In this document: positions 29,147 through 38,906 of the stretch, piece after piece | Numbering within the stretch: the stretch's first letter is position 1 | Layout: each line of letters opens with the position of its first letter | Assembly: GCA_938007935.1 (NCBI GenBank) | Contig: CALLMD010000010.1 | Span: 248,001 to 312,000 of the forward strand | Direction: 5' to 3' | From: an uncultured Hellea sp. | GTDB taxonomy: Bacteria; Pseudomonadota; Alphaproteobacteria; Caulobacterales; Maricaulaceae | Length of the DNA stretch: 64,000 bases | Notes under the pieces: generated by a model | Databases searched by the model: none | What the model was told of the DNA's origin: nothing | The model's input: only the letters and a program-made list of their open reading frames with translations | Position numbers and translations under genes: made by a program

Positions 29147-30679
29147 ATGAGCGATTCAATTTTCGTCGGCACAGACTCTGAGGGCAATCGTCAAGAGCTC
29201 TTGTTTAAACTGGCCAACCGTCACGGTCTTGTGGCTGGGGCCACAGGTACGGGCAAAACTGTCACGCTCCAAATCCTGACGGAAGGCTTTTCCAAAGCGG
29301 GTATTCCTGTCTTTGCAGCGGATGTGAAAGGTGATCTTTCCGGTCTTAGCCAAGCGGGGTCTGAGACCCATAAGCTTCATGAAAAGCTGATAGCGCGCGC
29401 GAAGAAAATTGGCTTGATGGGTAATGATTATGCCAGCATGATTGGAGATGGCTATAATTATGAAGCCATGCCCACGATTTTTTGGGACCTTTACGGCAAA
29501 CAAGGTCATCCTGTTCGCACCACCATATCAGAAATGGGCCCCGCCCTTCTGGCGCGTCTCATGGAACTTACAGAGGCCCAAGAAGGTATTTTAACTATTG
29601 CCTTTGAGATTGCAGACAATGAAGATTTGCTTCTGCTTGATTTGAAAGACTTACGCGCGCTGCTTAACCATCTCTCCGATAATAAAGACGAGATTGGACG
29701 CCGATACGGAAATGTGACAAGCCAATCCGTCGCCGCGATTATGCGTAGCTTACTCAAGCTTGAACGCGCGGGAGCCGATCAATTTTTTGGGGAACCTGCG
29801 CTCGCTCTCAAAGACATCATGCGCGTCAATGATAATGGCAAAGGTATGGTCTCTATATTGGCGGCAAGTGAGCTTATAAATTCATCTGTGCTGTATTCGA
29901 CCTTTTTGCTCTGGCTCTTATCTGAGCTGTTCGAAGAACTCCCAGAAATTGGTAATCCCGACAAACCAAAAATGGTGATCTTTTTCGACGAAGCCCATTT
30001 ATTATTTAATGATACGCCCAAAGCCCTTGTTGAAAAAATTCGCCAAGTGGCCAGACTTATTCGTTCCAAAGGCGTCTCATTATGGTTTGTGACGCAAAAC
30101 CCGGCGGACATTCCCGATGATATTTTGGCGCAAGTCGGTAACCGTATTCAACACGCGCTAAGAGGCTACACGCCCAAAGAGCAAAAGGCGATTAAAGCCA
30201 GCGCGGAATCCTTTCGGCCCAATCCCGCCTTTGATACGGAAGACATTATTACCCAGCTTGGGGTCGGGGAAGCGCTTGTGTCATTTCTGGATGCAAAAGG
30301 CGTCCCGGGCATTGTCGGGAAAACACTTATTCGGCCCCCAAGCTCACGGCTCGGCCCCGCACTTGATCCCGAACGCGCAGCGATCATGGCTGATAGTCCG
30401 GTTAAGGGCGAGTATGAGACCGTCATAGACCGCGAAAGCGCCTATGAAATTCTGGAAAAGCGTACGGCACTTGAAGAGAAAGAAGAGATTAAGGCCAAAG
30501 AAGCTGAGGTAAAAACCAAAAAGAAAACAAGAAAACCTACGACACGAAAATCATCCCGCCGAAAGAAAACGGCGGGCGATCACATTATGTATGAAGCCAA
30601 ACTTGTCGCCCGCCAAATCGCGCGGCAACATGGACGTAAAATTTTGCGCGGCATATTGGGCTCCATTGCGCGGCGCTAG
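29147..30679 (+). CDS. HerA-like helicase domain protein (DUF853)
   Basis: Walker A 'GATGTGKTVTLQ', Walker B 'MVIFFDEAHLLF', 'SKGVSLWFVTQNPADIPDDILAQVGNRIQHALR'. Confidence 0.92.
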   Translation: MSDSIFVGTDSEGNRQELLFKLANRHGLVAGATGTGKTVTLQILTEGFSKAGIPVFAADVKGDLSGLSQAGSETHKLHEKLIARAKKIGLMGNDYASMIGDGYNYEAMPTIFWDLYGKQGHPVRTTISEMGPALLARLMELTEAQEGILTIAFEIADNEDLLLLDLKDLRALLNHLSDNKDEIGRRYGNVTSQSVAAIMRSLLKLERAGADQFFGEPALALKDIMRVNDNGKGMVSILAASELINSSVLYSTFLLWLLSELFEELPEIGNPDKPKMVIFFDEAHLLFNDTPKALVEKIRQVARLIRSKGVSLWFVTQNPADIPDDILAQVGNRIQHALRGYTPKEQKAIKASAESFRPNPAFDTEDIITQLGVGEALVSFLDAKGVPGIVGKTLIRPPSSRLGPALDPERAAIMADSPVKGEYETVIDRESAYEILEKRTALEEKEEIKAKEAEVKTKKKTRKPTTRKSSRRKKTAGDHIMYEAKLVARQIARQHGRKILRGILGSIARR

Positions 30680-30691
30680 GACAATCAAGAT

Positions 30692-31453
30692 ATGCTGACC
30701 CGTTTCGCGCCCTCGCCCACGGGTTATCTGCATTTAGGCCATGCCCATGCCGCGGCACAAGCTTTTGGTTTCGGGCCTTGCTTGCTGCGCATCGAAGACA
30801 TCGACAAGACACGTTGCCGCCCTGAATACAGAACGGCCATTTATCAAGACCTTGACTGGCTGGGCTTTGATTGGCCAATCCCTGTGCGTATTCAGAGCCA
30901 GCATCGCGGAGCCTATCTGGACGTGATTGATAACCTTAAAGAACGCGGGCTTTTATATCGCTGTTTTAAAACGCGCGCGCAGCTTCAAGACGCGCCACCT
31001 GCGCCCTTGCCAGAAGCTGAGATTCAAACTCGTCTTGAGAATAAAGAGCCCTTTGCGTGGCGGCTTTCCATTGAAAAATGCCAAGCGCGCGTAAAAAGCA
31101 CGTTGACTTACGAGGATACGGAGCAAGACAAAACCGTAGATCTTAGCCAACTCGACGATATTGTGGTCGGGCGCAAAGACATTGGCACGAGTTACCACAT
31201 TGCCGTGACCCATGATGATATGATTCAAAATATCACACATGTCGTGCGCGGCGCGGATTTTATCGACCAGACCCCCTATCATGTTTTGATACAGCATCTC
31301 ATGGGCTGGCCAACACCGATATACCACCACCACGCCCTGCTCCTGCGTGATGATGGCGAGAAGCTCTCTAAGCGCCACTCTGATACAACCATACGCTCGC
31401 TTCGCGAAAATAGCCTGACAGCTCGCCAAGTTTTGGATATGTCTGCGCCATGA
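30692..31453 (+). CDS. gluQ: tRNA glutamyl-Q(34) synthetase
   Basis: 'TRFAPSPTGYLHLGHAHAA', 'LRIEDIDKTRCRPEY', 'KLSKRHSDTTIRSLR'. Confidence 0.93.
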   Translation: MLTRFAPSPTGYLHLGHAHAAAQAFGFGPCLLRIEDIDKTRCRPEYRTAIYQDLDWLGFDWPIPVRIQSQHRGAYLDVIDNLKERGLLYRCFKTRAQLQDAPPAPLPEAEIQTRLENKEPFAWRLSIEKCQARVKSTLTYEDTEQDKTVDLSQLDDIVVGRKDIGTSYHIAVTHDDMIQNITHVVRGADFIDQTPYHVLIQHLMGWPTPIYHHHALLLRDDGEKLSKRHSDTTIRSLRENSLTARQVLDMSAP

Positions 31454-32505
31454 CCCTTCAATCCAACGGCGCAAATTTTTTATTCGACATCTGGTATTTC
31501 GCGGGGCTGTCTTCTGATATCCAAAAGGGTAAGATGGTGCGCCGCGAAATTGCGGGCGGGCCGATAACGCTAGGCCGAGACGAGAGCGGCACAGTCTTTG
31601 CCATGCGCGATATATGCCCCCACCGCGCCGCGCCTTTATCCAAGGGATGCATTAAATCCGGCACAGTGGAATGCCCCTATCATGGCTGGCGCTTTGATAT
31701 CACGGACGGGGCCTGCCAAGAGATACCGGCTTTGACCGCTGACCAAGCCATGGAGACGGAAAAAATTAAAGTGCGGATTTTTCCTGCCAAAGAACAAGGT
31801 CAGCTCATCTGGGTTTATGTCGCAGCCGATAAACGTTTTAAGGACGCGCCCGCGATCGAGCCGCCGCATTTTCCTTTCGCTCATCGCCGCGCGATAATGG
31901 ATGATAGCCTAACCTTAAATTGCCATGTCGATCACGCGGTGATTGGCCTGATGGATCCTGCCCATGGCCCCTTTGTTCACCGTCAATGGTGGTGGCGCTC
32001 TGAGCGCTCTATCCATGACAAAGCCAAAGCGTTTGAGCCACGAGCGCGCGGTTTTGCCATGGCTGCCCATACGCCGTCTTCTAATAGCTTCGCCTATAAG
32101 CTGCTGGGCGGTAAGCCCATCACGGAAATCACCTTTCAACTTCCGGGCATTCGCACTGAAGAGATTAAAGTCGGGAAAAAGACGCTGCTCTCTTTTACCG
32201 CTGTCACGCCAATTGATGAAAACCGCACACAAATTCGCCAGATATTTTTCACCGATATAGGGTTGATTAAACTGCTCTCTCCTGTCCTTGGCATCGCGGC
32301 GCGAAAGTTTCTGCGCCAAGACGCCGATATGGTGGACCTACAGCAAATGGGCTTGAAATATAACCCAACGCTTTTGCTCATAGATGACGCCGACACCCAA
32401 GCCAAATGGTATCACGCCATCAAAAAAGAATGGGCCAAGAGCCGCAAGGAGAAGCGGGCTTTCAAAAACCCCGTTAAGCCTAAAACCCTAAAATGGCGGA
32501 GTTAG
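31450..32505 (+). CDS. Rieske [2Fe-2S] aromatic ring-hydroxylating oxygenase-like
   Basis: Rieske ligands 'CPHRAAPLSKGCIKSGTVECPYHGWRFD'; overlaps gluQ stop by 4 bp. Confidence 0.9.
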   Translation: MTLQSNGANFLFDIWYFAGLSSDIQKGKMVRREIAGGPITLGRDESGTVFAMRDICPHRAAPLSKGCIKSGTVECPYHGWRFDITDGACQEIPALTADQAMETEKIKVRIFPAKEQGQLIWVYVAADKRFKDAPAIEPPHFPFAHRRAIMDDSLTLNCHVDHAVIGLMDPAHGPFVHRQWWWRSERSIHDKAKAFEPRARGFAMAAHTPSSNSFAYKLLGGKPITEITFQLPGIRTEEIKVGKKTLLSFTAVTPIDENRTQIRQIFFTDIGLIKLLSPVLGIAARKFLRQDADMVDLQQMGLKYNPTLLLIDDADTQAKWYHAIKKEWAKSRKEKRAFKNPVKPKTLKWRS

Positions 32506-32525
32506 ATTACACTTGCAATATGTGC

Positions 32526-32541
32526 ATATGTGTGCACATAT
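32526..32541. promoter_or_regulatory. Inverted repeat, candidate ArsR-family operator
   Basis: ATATGTG-TG-CACATAT immediately upstream of the probable ArsR start (ATG 32548). Confidence 0.55.
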
Positions 32542-32547
32542 ACATGT

Positions 32548-32937
32548 ATGAGAAATGATAATACCCAAAATTCGCTCGCACATGACGCTATGGCCGAGGC
32601 AGCGATTGCCGTTCTGGACACTAAATTTTTAAAAGCGCTGACCGATCCCGCGCGTATCCAGATTGTTAAAAAACTTATTCTCTTGGGCGCTTGTGATGTG
32701 TCTACAATTGCCAAAGGCCTCTCGCAAGACCGCTCGGTCATTTCGCGCCACCTTGCAACGCTTGAGCGCGCAGGCATTACCTCTTCGCGTAAAATGGGCC
32801 GCCGCGTCATGTATGACATTGACGGGCCTTATATTGTCAAGAAAGTCACCCTTATTCTGGACGCGCTTCAGCCTATGGCCGCGCTATGCCAACCCTTTCA
32901 AAGCCTGAATAATATAAATGCAGGAGACGCCGCATGA
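32548..32937 (+). CDS. ArsR/SmtB family winged-helix regulator
   Basis: 'FLKALTDPARIQIVKKLILLGACDVSTIAKGLSQDRSVISRHLATLERAGITSSRKMGRRVMYDI'. Start moved to ATG 32548 from GTG 32530. Confidence 0.9.
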   Translation: MRNDNTQNSLAHDAMAEAAIAVLDTKFLKALTDPARIQIVKKLILLGACDVSTIAKGLSQDRSVISRHLATLERAGITSSRKMGRRVMYDIDGPYIVKKVTLILDALQPMAALCQPFQSLNNINAGDAA

Positions 32938-34103
32938 CCAGCTTTACCGGAACGGCCGATAATGGCTCACAAGTCATTTATACGGATAAAAAGCGCCATC
33001 TTTATTGGATGATACTCATATCCCCTGCCGTCTCTTTGTTTTCTATCTGGCTTTATTTCGCGCTTGGGAATAATCCGATTGTCACGCTTATCCCCGCCGT
33101 CTTTTTCTACCTCTTCACCCCGCTCATGGACGTCATCATGGGGGAAGACCCGCATAACCCGCCCGAAGAAGTTGTAAACGCCATGGCGGCGGATAATTAT
33201 TACCGCTTTATCACCCATACCATGGTCTATATCGCGATTGGATTGTTCCTCGCCTTTACCCTCTTTGTTGGCACACAAGACCTGACCTGGTGGGCCATCG
33301 CCGCACTTATATTGGGCGTAGGCAGTAATAGCGGCGGCGTTATGGTGATGACCCATGAGCTAGGCCACAAAGCCAATAAGCTTGACCGCCTCTCGGCCAA
33401 AATCGGCAATATGATTATGGGCTATGGTCATTTTAATATCGAGCATAATAAAGGCCACCATACATGGGTGGCCACACCCGAAGACCCGGCCAGCTCACGT
33501 ATGGGCGAGACCTTCTACGCCTTTATGGTGCGCGAATTATCGGGCACATTTAAGCGCGGAACATCCTATGAAAAAGCCCGCCTTGAAAAACAAGGCCGCA
33601 GCTTTTGGTCCGTCCATAATGACGTGCTTCAAGTCTATGCAGTCACGCTCATCATGGCTGGGATTTTCGTATGGGCCTTTGGACCCGCCATTTTAATCTT
33701 TCTTATCCCGCATCATTTCTTGGCATGGCTGGCGCTTACCCAAGCCAATTATGTTGAACATTATGGTTTAATGCGCGGGAAAAACGCGGCGGGTAAATAT
33801 GAGCGCTGCCAACCAAAGCATAGCTGGAATACAAACCATACCTATTCCAATATGCTATCCTTTCACCTCCAGCGCCACTCTGATCACCATGCCTATCCGC
33901 AGCGCCCCTATCAGGTCCTGCGCGACTATAAAGATGTCCCAACCCTGCCCACAGGATATGGCGGCTGCTTTGCCATCGCCTTCTTCCCCCCGCTCTGGTT
34001 TAAAATGATGGATAAGCGCGTCATAGGCTGGGCGGATGGCGATCTGAGTAAAATCAACATAGACCCGAAAAAGAAAGCCAAGCTCTACCGCAAATGGGCT
34101 TAG
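32934..34103 (+). CDS. Alkane 1-monooxygenase / integral-membrane diiron hydroxylase (AlkB-like)
   Basis: His boxes 'HELGHKANK', 'EHNKGHH', 'LQRHSDHH' plus 'NYVEHYGL'; overlaps arsR stop by 4 bp. Confidence 0.92.
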   Translation: MTSFTGTADNGSQVIYTDKKRHLYWMILISPAVSLFSIWLYFALGNNPIVTLIPAVFFYLFTPLMDVIMGEDPHNPPEEVVNAMAADNYYRFITHTMVYIAIGLFLAFTLFVGTQDLTWWAIAALILGVGSNSGGVMVMTHELGHKANKLDRLSAKIGNMIMGYGHFNIEHNKGHHTWVATPEDPASSRMGETFYAFMVRELSGTFKRGTSYEKARLEKQGRSFWSVHNDVLQVYAVTLIMAGIFVWAFGPAILIFLIPHHFLAWLALTQANYVEHYGLMRGKNAAGKYERCQPKHSWNTNHTYSNMLSFHLQRHSDHHAYPQRPYQVLRDYKDVPTLPTGYGGCFAIAFFPPLWFKMMDKRVIGWADGDLSKINIDPKKKAKLYRKWA

Positions 34104-34119
34104 ACGGACGTAAGATGAG

Positions 34120-34141
34120 AGGCTTAATCGCCTAGAATAAG
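34120..34141 (+). repeat. Imperfect direct-repeat copy 1
   Basis: aggcttaatcgcctagaataag. Confidence 0.4.
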
Positions 34142-34154
34142 CCGCTGAACTCAG

Positions 34155-34178
34155 AGGCTTACATCGCCCGAAAATATG
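34155..34178 (+). repeat. Imperfect direct-repeat copy 2
   Basis: aggcttacatcgcccgaaaatatg. Confidence 0.4.
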
Positions 34179-34304
34179 CTGCTCGCGAGAGCTCAAGTTG
34201 TCGCCAAAACAAGTGACTTGTCCTTTTTATTCGATGATAATTTTAGCTATTGTCAGCAAAATATAAGCAAATTACAGTAACGATGGGAAACAAGGAACCA
34301 AAAT

Positions 34305-34616
34305 ATGATAATCTTGGCTTATGTGCTCCCAATCCTAATTTTGTTTATTTGGCAAAAGCGTCCTTTATTGTCTTTCATTCTGGCCGCTTTTGTTTTGTTG
34401 ATAGGTTTGTTGGCCATAAACTACTTCGAAGCGCTAGAAATTTTAAAAATTTTCGAAGTTGACTCTCGCCCATTACACTTAAACAGAGAAGGTTTTGCAG
34501 GGCTTACTATTGGGATGTCTTTTAGGTCATTTATAATAGGCTTGCCGGTCTTACTTGTAATCCATTTTGTTATATGGAAATTTTACAAAAAAGCGGACTC
34601 AGACCAAGTTGTCTAA
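34305..34616 (+). CDS. Small hypothetical membrane protein (103 aa)
   Basis: Three hydrophobic segments; isolated ORF. Confidence 0.55.
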   Translation: MIILAYVLPILILFIWQKRPLLSFILAAFVLLIGLLAINYFEALEILKIFEVDSRPLHLNREGFAGLTIGMSFRSFIIGLPVLLVIHFVIWKFYKKADSDQVV

Positions 34617-34658
34617 AGCGAACTTAATTAAAAAACTAAGTTTAATGCCACATAGCCA

Positions 34659-34682
34659 AGGCTTAAAATCGCCCAAAATAAG
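34659..34682 (+). repeat. Imperfect direct-repeat copy 3
   Basis: aggcttaaaatcgcccaaaataag. Confidence 0.4.
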
Positions 34683-34844
34683 ACACTGACTGCTCGGCTA
34701 AAGAACAGAACCGCTTTACGTTTCAGACCTCCCTAAAATGTCATGTTTTCGTCCCATCGTCCCACTTGACTCTACAAGCCCTATCCCCACATTAGCTCCA
34801 AAGGATTCAGGCCCATTTCGAGCCGATTTTAAGGATAATATCTC

Positions 34845-35735
34845 ATGAGTGAAGCAACGCTTGACGTAATCAAAGATGGGTCTGACGCGGAGTTTATGGC
34901 CGATGTGATAGAGGCTAGTAACGAAACGCCTGTGGTTGTGGATTTCTGGGCGCCGTGGTGCGGCCCGTGTAAGCAGCTTATGCCAGCTCTAGAGCGCGCC
35001 GTTTTAGGGGCCAAAGGCGCGGTTAAAATGGTCAAAATCAATATTGACGAAAACCCCGGCGTAGCAGGACAGCTTGGCGTGCGCTCTATACCCGCTGTCT
35101 TTGCTTTTAAAGACGGCAAACCCGTTGACGGATTTCAAGGGGGGCAACCCGAATCTGAGCTGACTAAATTTATTGGCCGCCTTAGCGGGGCTTCTGATCC
35201 TATCGCAGAAGCGGCTGAGCTTGTCGCGCGGGCTAAAGATAGCCTGGCCGCAGGCGATCCCGGCGGGGCGGCGCAAGATTACGCGCAGGCTTTGACGCTT
35301 GATGATAAAAACCCCGAAGCCATGGCCGGCCTTGCCCGTGTCTATATTGAGAGCGGCAATGAAGCAGGCGCGGCGGATTTAATCGCCAGCGCCGATAGCT
35401 CGATCGCCGATCATCCTGAAATCGCGGCGGTGAAATCCCAGCTAACGATTATTGCCCAGCCCGCCCCGGCGCCAGATGAAACCGCAGAGCTTAAAGCGGC
35501 CGTTGACGCCAAACCTGATGATTTAGACGCGCGCCTAGAGCTTGCTAAAGCATTGGCAGCCTCTGGACGTAACGGCGAAGCGGTTGAGCATTTGCTCTAT
35601 TCGATAGCCAAGAACCGCTCTCATAAGGGCGAAGCCGCGCGGCTATTCCTATTGACCATATTCGAGGCCGAAGGGCCAACATCAGAGGTTTCTATCGAGG
35701 GACGCCGGCAACTCTCTTCCATCCTTTTTGCGTAA
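34845..35735 (+). CDS. Thioredoxin-TPR protein (YbbN/CnoX-like)
   Basis: 'VVDFWAPWCGPCKQLMPALE' thioredoxin active site followed by TPR-like helices. Confidence 0.92.
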   Translation: MSEATLDVIKDGSDAEFMADVIEASNETPVVVDFWAPWCGPCKQLMPALERAVLGAKGAVKMVKINIDENPGVAGQLGVRSIPAVFAFKDGKPVDGFQGGQPESELTKFIGRLSGASDPIAEAAELVARAKDSLAAGDPGGAAQDYAQALTLDDKNPEAMAGLARVYIESGNEAGAADLIASADSSIADHPEIAAVKSQLTIIAQPAPAPDETAELKAAVDAKPDDLDARLELAKALAASGRNGEAVEHLLYSIAKNRSHKGEAARLFLLTIFEAEGPTSEVSIEGRRQLSSILFA

Positions 35736-35753
35736 AGGCGCGTAAGCAATTAT

Positions 35754-36440
35754 ATGAGCGCACATTATAAATCATTAACCCGGAGAACAAATCCCGCGCA
35801 AGTGGCTATCTTTCCCTTAAGCGGGACGGTATTGCTTCCGGCTTGTGATCTGCCGCTTAATATTTTTGAGCCGCGCTATCTAAATATGATTGACGATGCG
35901 CTTAAGGGTGAGCGCCTGATTGGCATGGTGCAAAAGAAATCCAAGACAAGTGATGAGGTCGCAGAGATTGGCGGTCTGGGCCGCATTACGCAATTTGCGG
36001 AACTTGATGACGGGCGTTACATGGTTGTCCTTAAGGGCCTGAAACGCTTTCGCATTATAGACGAGCCGAAAGTCACGACGCCTTATCGTCAAGCCCAGAT
36101 TAGCTTTGAGGACTTTGAAGCCGATGCCGATATTCATAATGCGCGGCAAACATCTGAAGCTCTATCCGATACGGGCCGCAGTGACCGCGCCACGCTGACC
36201 GTCGCCATGAAGGCGCTGGCAAAAACGCTGAGCGTTCAAATTGATTGGGATAGCCTTGCCGAAATTCCGCTGCCTATTTTAATTAATCAAGCCGCCATGA
36301 TAAGCCCGTTTGAGGCCGAGGACAAACAATCCCTCATTGAGGCCCTAACAACAGATGAGCGGCGGCGGCTTTTAATTGGCTTGATGCATCTTTATGCCAG
36401 TAAAAATATGGGACAAGCTGGCAATCAAGCCCGCCAGTAA
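35754..36440 (+). CDS. LON peptidase substrate-binding domain protein
   Basis: 'VAIFPLSGTVLLPACDLPLNIFEPRYLNMIDDAL...RLIGMVQ'. Confidence 0.92.
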   Translation: MSAHYKSLTRRTNPAQVAIFPLSGTVLLPACDLPLNIFEPRYLNMIDDALKGERLIGMVQKKSKTSDEVAEIGGLGRITQFAELDDGRYMVVLKGLKRFRIIDEPKVTTPYRQAQISFEDFEADADIHNARQTSEALSDTGRSDRATLTVAMKALAKTLSVQIDWDSLAEIPLPILINQAAMISPFEAEDKQSLIEALTTDERRRLLIGLMHLYASKNMGQAGNQARQ

Positions 36441-36452
36441 GAGACAGCGAAG

Positions 36453-36650
36453 ATGGCAGATAAAAATAAAACACAGGACACGGTTATAGATCCCAAAATG
36501 CTGAGCATTCTGGTCTGCCCGAAAACCCGCGCGCCGCTCACCTATAATTCCGAGACACATGAGCTGATTAGTAAAAAAGCAAAGCTGGCCTATCCCATCC
36601 GCGAAGGCGTGCCAATTATGCTCATCGAAGAAGCGCGGCAATTAGATTAA
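36453..36650 (+). CDS. Trm112 family protein (YcaR-like)
   Basis: '[20 protein letters not shown]...[24 protein letters not shown]'. Confidence 0.9.
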   Translation: MADKNKTQDTVIDPKMLSILVCPKTRAPLTYNSETHELISKKAKLAYPIREGVPIMLIEEARQLD

Positions 36651-36736
36651 ATATCGGCTCTTTGCGGCTTTTCTTTCCTTGCGCATTGGGCTAGGTCACG
36701 CCCTCAATCATCAGCTAAGACCTAAGCGAGACGACA

Positions 36737-37930
36737 ATGTTTGAAGCCCTTCAGCCCCGCCCCAATGACGCTATCATGGAATTAATGCAGAAATGCAAAG
36801 CCGATGAGCGGGAGCATAAAATTGATTTAGGTGTCGGGGTCTATAAGGACGCAAGCGGACAAACCGTGATTTTAAAATCGGTCAAACTGGCCGAGGAAAT
36901 GTGGGGCCGCGAAGAAACCACCAAAACCTATGTCGGCACAACGGGCAATCAGGATTACTGCGCCGATATGCTGGCCTTGATGCTGGGCGCGGACCATCCG
37001 GCGATTTCTGAAGGGCGCATTGGCGCGTCGCAAACGGCCGGCGGCTCTGGCGCGCTGCGCCTCGGTGCGGAGCTGCTAAAGGTGGTTGCGCCAGAGGCCA
37101 CAGTTTGGGCCTCGACCCCAACATGGGCCAACCATATACCGCTTATCAGCGAAGCTGGCCTGCGCATGGGAAGCTACCCCTATTATAACCGCGAGACACT
37201 CGGCGTCGATTTTGAGGACATGCTGGATTATCTGGATAAAAATGCCAAGCGCGGCGATATTGTTCTGCTTCATGGCTGTTGCCATAATCCGACAGGCGCA
37301 GATCTCTCGCCCGAAGAGTGGGACCGTCTCGCGCCCTTTATGCTTGAGCGCGGCTTGTTCCCTTATATTGACCTCGCCTATTTTGGTCTTGGCCGCGGTA
37401 TGGCAGAGGATACTTATGGTCTGCGCAAGATGATAGAGGTTCATCCCGAGGTTCTGCTCGCGGCAAGCTGTTCTAAAAACTTTGCCCTTTACCGCGAACG
37501 CACAGGCCTGATAGCCGCGATTACGAAAAGTGCTGAAAAAGCGCAAATTGCGCAAAGCCAATTTGGCGCGATACAGCGCAAACTCATTTCTATGCCCCCT
37601 GATCACGGCGCGGCCATCGTCACCCGTATTTTGCGCGATGAAAATCTGCGCGGCATATGGGAATCAGAACTTGATGACATGCGCGAGCGTATGCGCGGGC
37701 TCAGACAGCTTCTCTCCGAAGCCCTAGACGTTCAGGGCGGCGAAGCTATGTCACGCGCGGTCAAAGATCAAAACGGCATGTTCTCAACCCTCCCGCTCTC
37801 ACCTGCACAAGCCGAGCGGCTACGTAGCGAGCACGCCATTTATATGATGAATTCAGGCCGCATGAATATTGCCGGCGCAAATGCCAGTAATATTCCGCGT
37901 TTAGCCGAAGCCATTTTGGATGTGCTCTAA
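36737..37930 (+). CDS. Aromatic amino acid aminotransferase (TyrB/AspC family)
   Basis: 'KIDLGVGVYKDASGQT', 'HGCCHNPTGADLSPEEW', 'SCSKNFALYRERTG'. Confidence 0.93.
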   Translation: MFEALQPRPNDAIMELMQKCKADEREHKIDLGVGVYKDASGQTVILKSVKLAEEMWGREETTKTYVGTTGNQDYCADMLALMLGADHPAISEGRIGASQTAGGSGALRLGAELLKVVAPEATVWASTPTWANHIPLISEAGLRMGSYPYYNRETLGVDFEDMLDYLDKNAKRGDIVLLHGCCHNPTGADLSPEEWDRLAPFMLERGLFPYIDLAYFGLGRGMAEDTYGLRKMIEVHPEVLLAASCSKNFALYRERTGLIAAITKSAEKAQIAQSQFGAIQRKLISMPPDHGAAIVTRILRDENLRGIWESELDDMRERMRGLRQLLSEALDVQGGEAMSRAVKDQNGMFSTLPLSPAQAERLRSEHAIYMMNSGRMNIAGANASNIPRLAEAILDVL

Positions 37931-37948
37931 GCCGCTAAAATTTATAGC

Positions 37949-38761
37949 CTAAGTAATATCAAAATCTTCGGGGCGGTAACCGGGGTCAGGATATTGAGGG
38001 TTCATCGCTTCTAGCGTGTCTTTGACAATCGTGCTGATAATCGCGCCGCGCGTGCTACGCGAATCCGATGGGATAATATGCCAAGGTGCATGCGTCGTGC
38101 TGGTACGCTGTACCATGGTTTCATAGGCGTTCATAAAATCAGGCCAAAGCGCGCGGTCATCAAGATCGCCCGGATTAAACTTCCAACGCTTGCGCGGCAC
38201 ATCAAGCCGCTCCTGAAGGCGCACGCCTTGTGTCTCTTTGGAAATATGGAGCATAAATTTCAAAATTGTCGTCCCGTTTTCCGTCAGATGTTTCTCAAAA
38301 TTATTAATCTGCTCATAGCGCTGCTCGACTTTATCAGCAGGCGCAAAACCGCGGACTTTCACAACCAAAACATCTTCATAGTGACTGCGGTTAAAGACGG
38401 TAATCTGCCCCTCGCGCGGACAGACATTGTGAATGCGCCAAAGATAATCATGGGCCAGCTCAATTTTGCTCGGCGCTTTAAAGCTCGCCACATTCACGTT
38501 TAGCGGCGGTGTGCGGTGAAACATCGCCGCCGTCGTCCCGTCTTTCCCGCTTGTATCCATGCCTTGCAAAACAATGAGAACCGAGCGATTGGCTTCGCCA
38601 TAAAGACGATGCGCCAATGGCGCAATCGCGCGCGCGCTCTCCCTAATAACCGCTTTTGCTGCTTTCTTATTTTCAAAAATATCAACACGGGTCGGACACG
38701 CCGAGAGGTCAAATTTCGGGCTTAGGTCAGCTTTAAACTGGGCAGCATAATCAATCGTCAT
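37949..38761 (-). CDS. Polyphosphate kinase 2 family protein
   Basis: 'VLIVLQGMDTSGKDGTTAAMFH', 'ITVFNRSHYEDVLVVKVRG', 'PRKRWKFNPGDLDDRALWPDFMNAYE'. Likely start MTIDYAAQ at 38761. Confidence 0.9.
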   Translation of the reverse strand: MTIDYAAQFKADLSPKFDLSACPTRVDIFENKKAAKAVIRESARAIAPLAHRLYGEANRSVLIVLQGMDTSGKDGTTAAMFHRTPPLNVNVASFKAPSKIELAHDYLWRIHNVCPREGQITVFNRSHYEDVLVVKVRGFAPADKVEQRYEQINNFEKHLTENGTTILKFMLHISKETQGVRLQERLDVPRKRWKFNPGDLDDRALWPDFMNAYETMVQRTSTTHAPWHIIPSDSRSTRGAIISTIVKDTLEAMNPQYPDPGYRPEDFDIT

Positions 38762-38906
38762 AAAGGCAGGCTCTCTTATTTTATTTAGGCTTTGTAACCC
38801 GAAAAGTACTGCCACCCAAGCCAGAATGTATACTCGTTGAAGATAAACTAATACGTTGTCTTTCTTATGAATGCTTTTTAAAGAAGCTCAACGAAGGGCA
38901 GATTGA

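Noticed and set aside
30551-33942. Many antisense ORFs of 60-173 aa (e.g. 30953-31474 -, 31915-32319 -, 32967-33356 -)
   Set aside because: They lie wholly opposite strongly supported genes (gluQ, Rieske, ArsR, AlkB) and have no recognisable motifs; they look like shadows of GC-richer codon usage.
37076-37606. 176-aa antisense ORF within the aminotransferase gene
   Set aside because: Overlaps a confident TyrB/AspC-family CDS; composition looks like a shadow frame.
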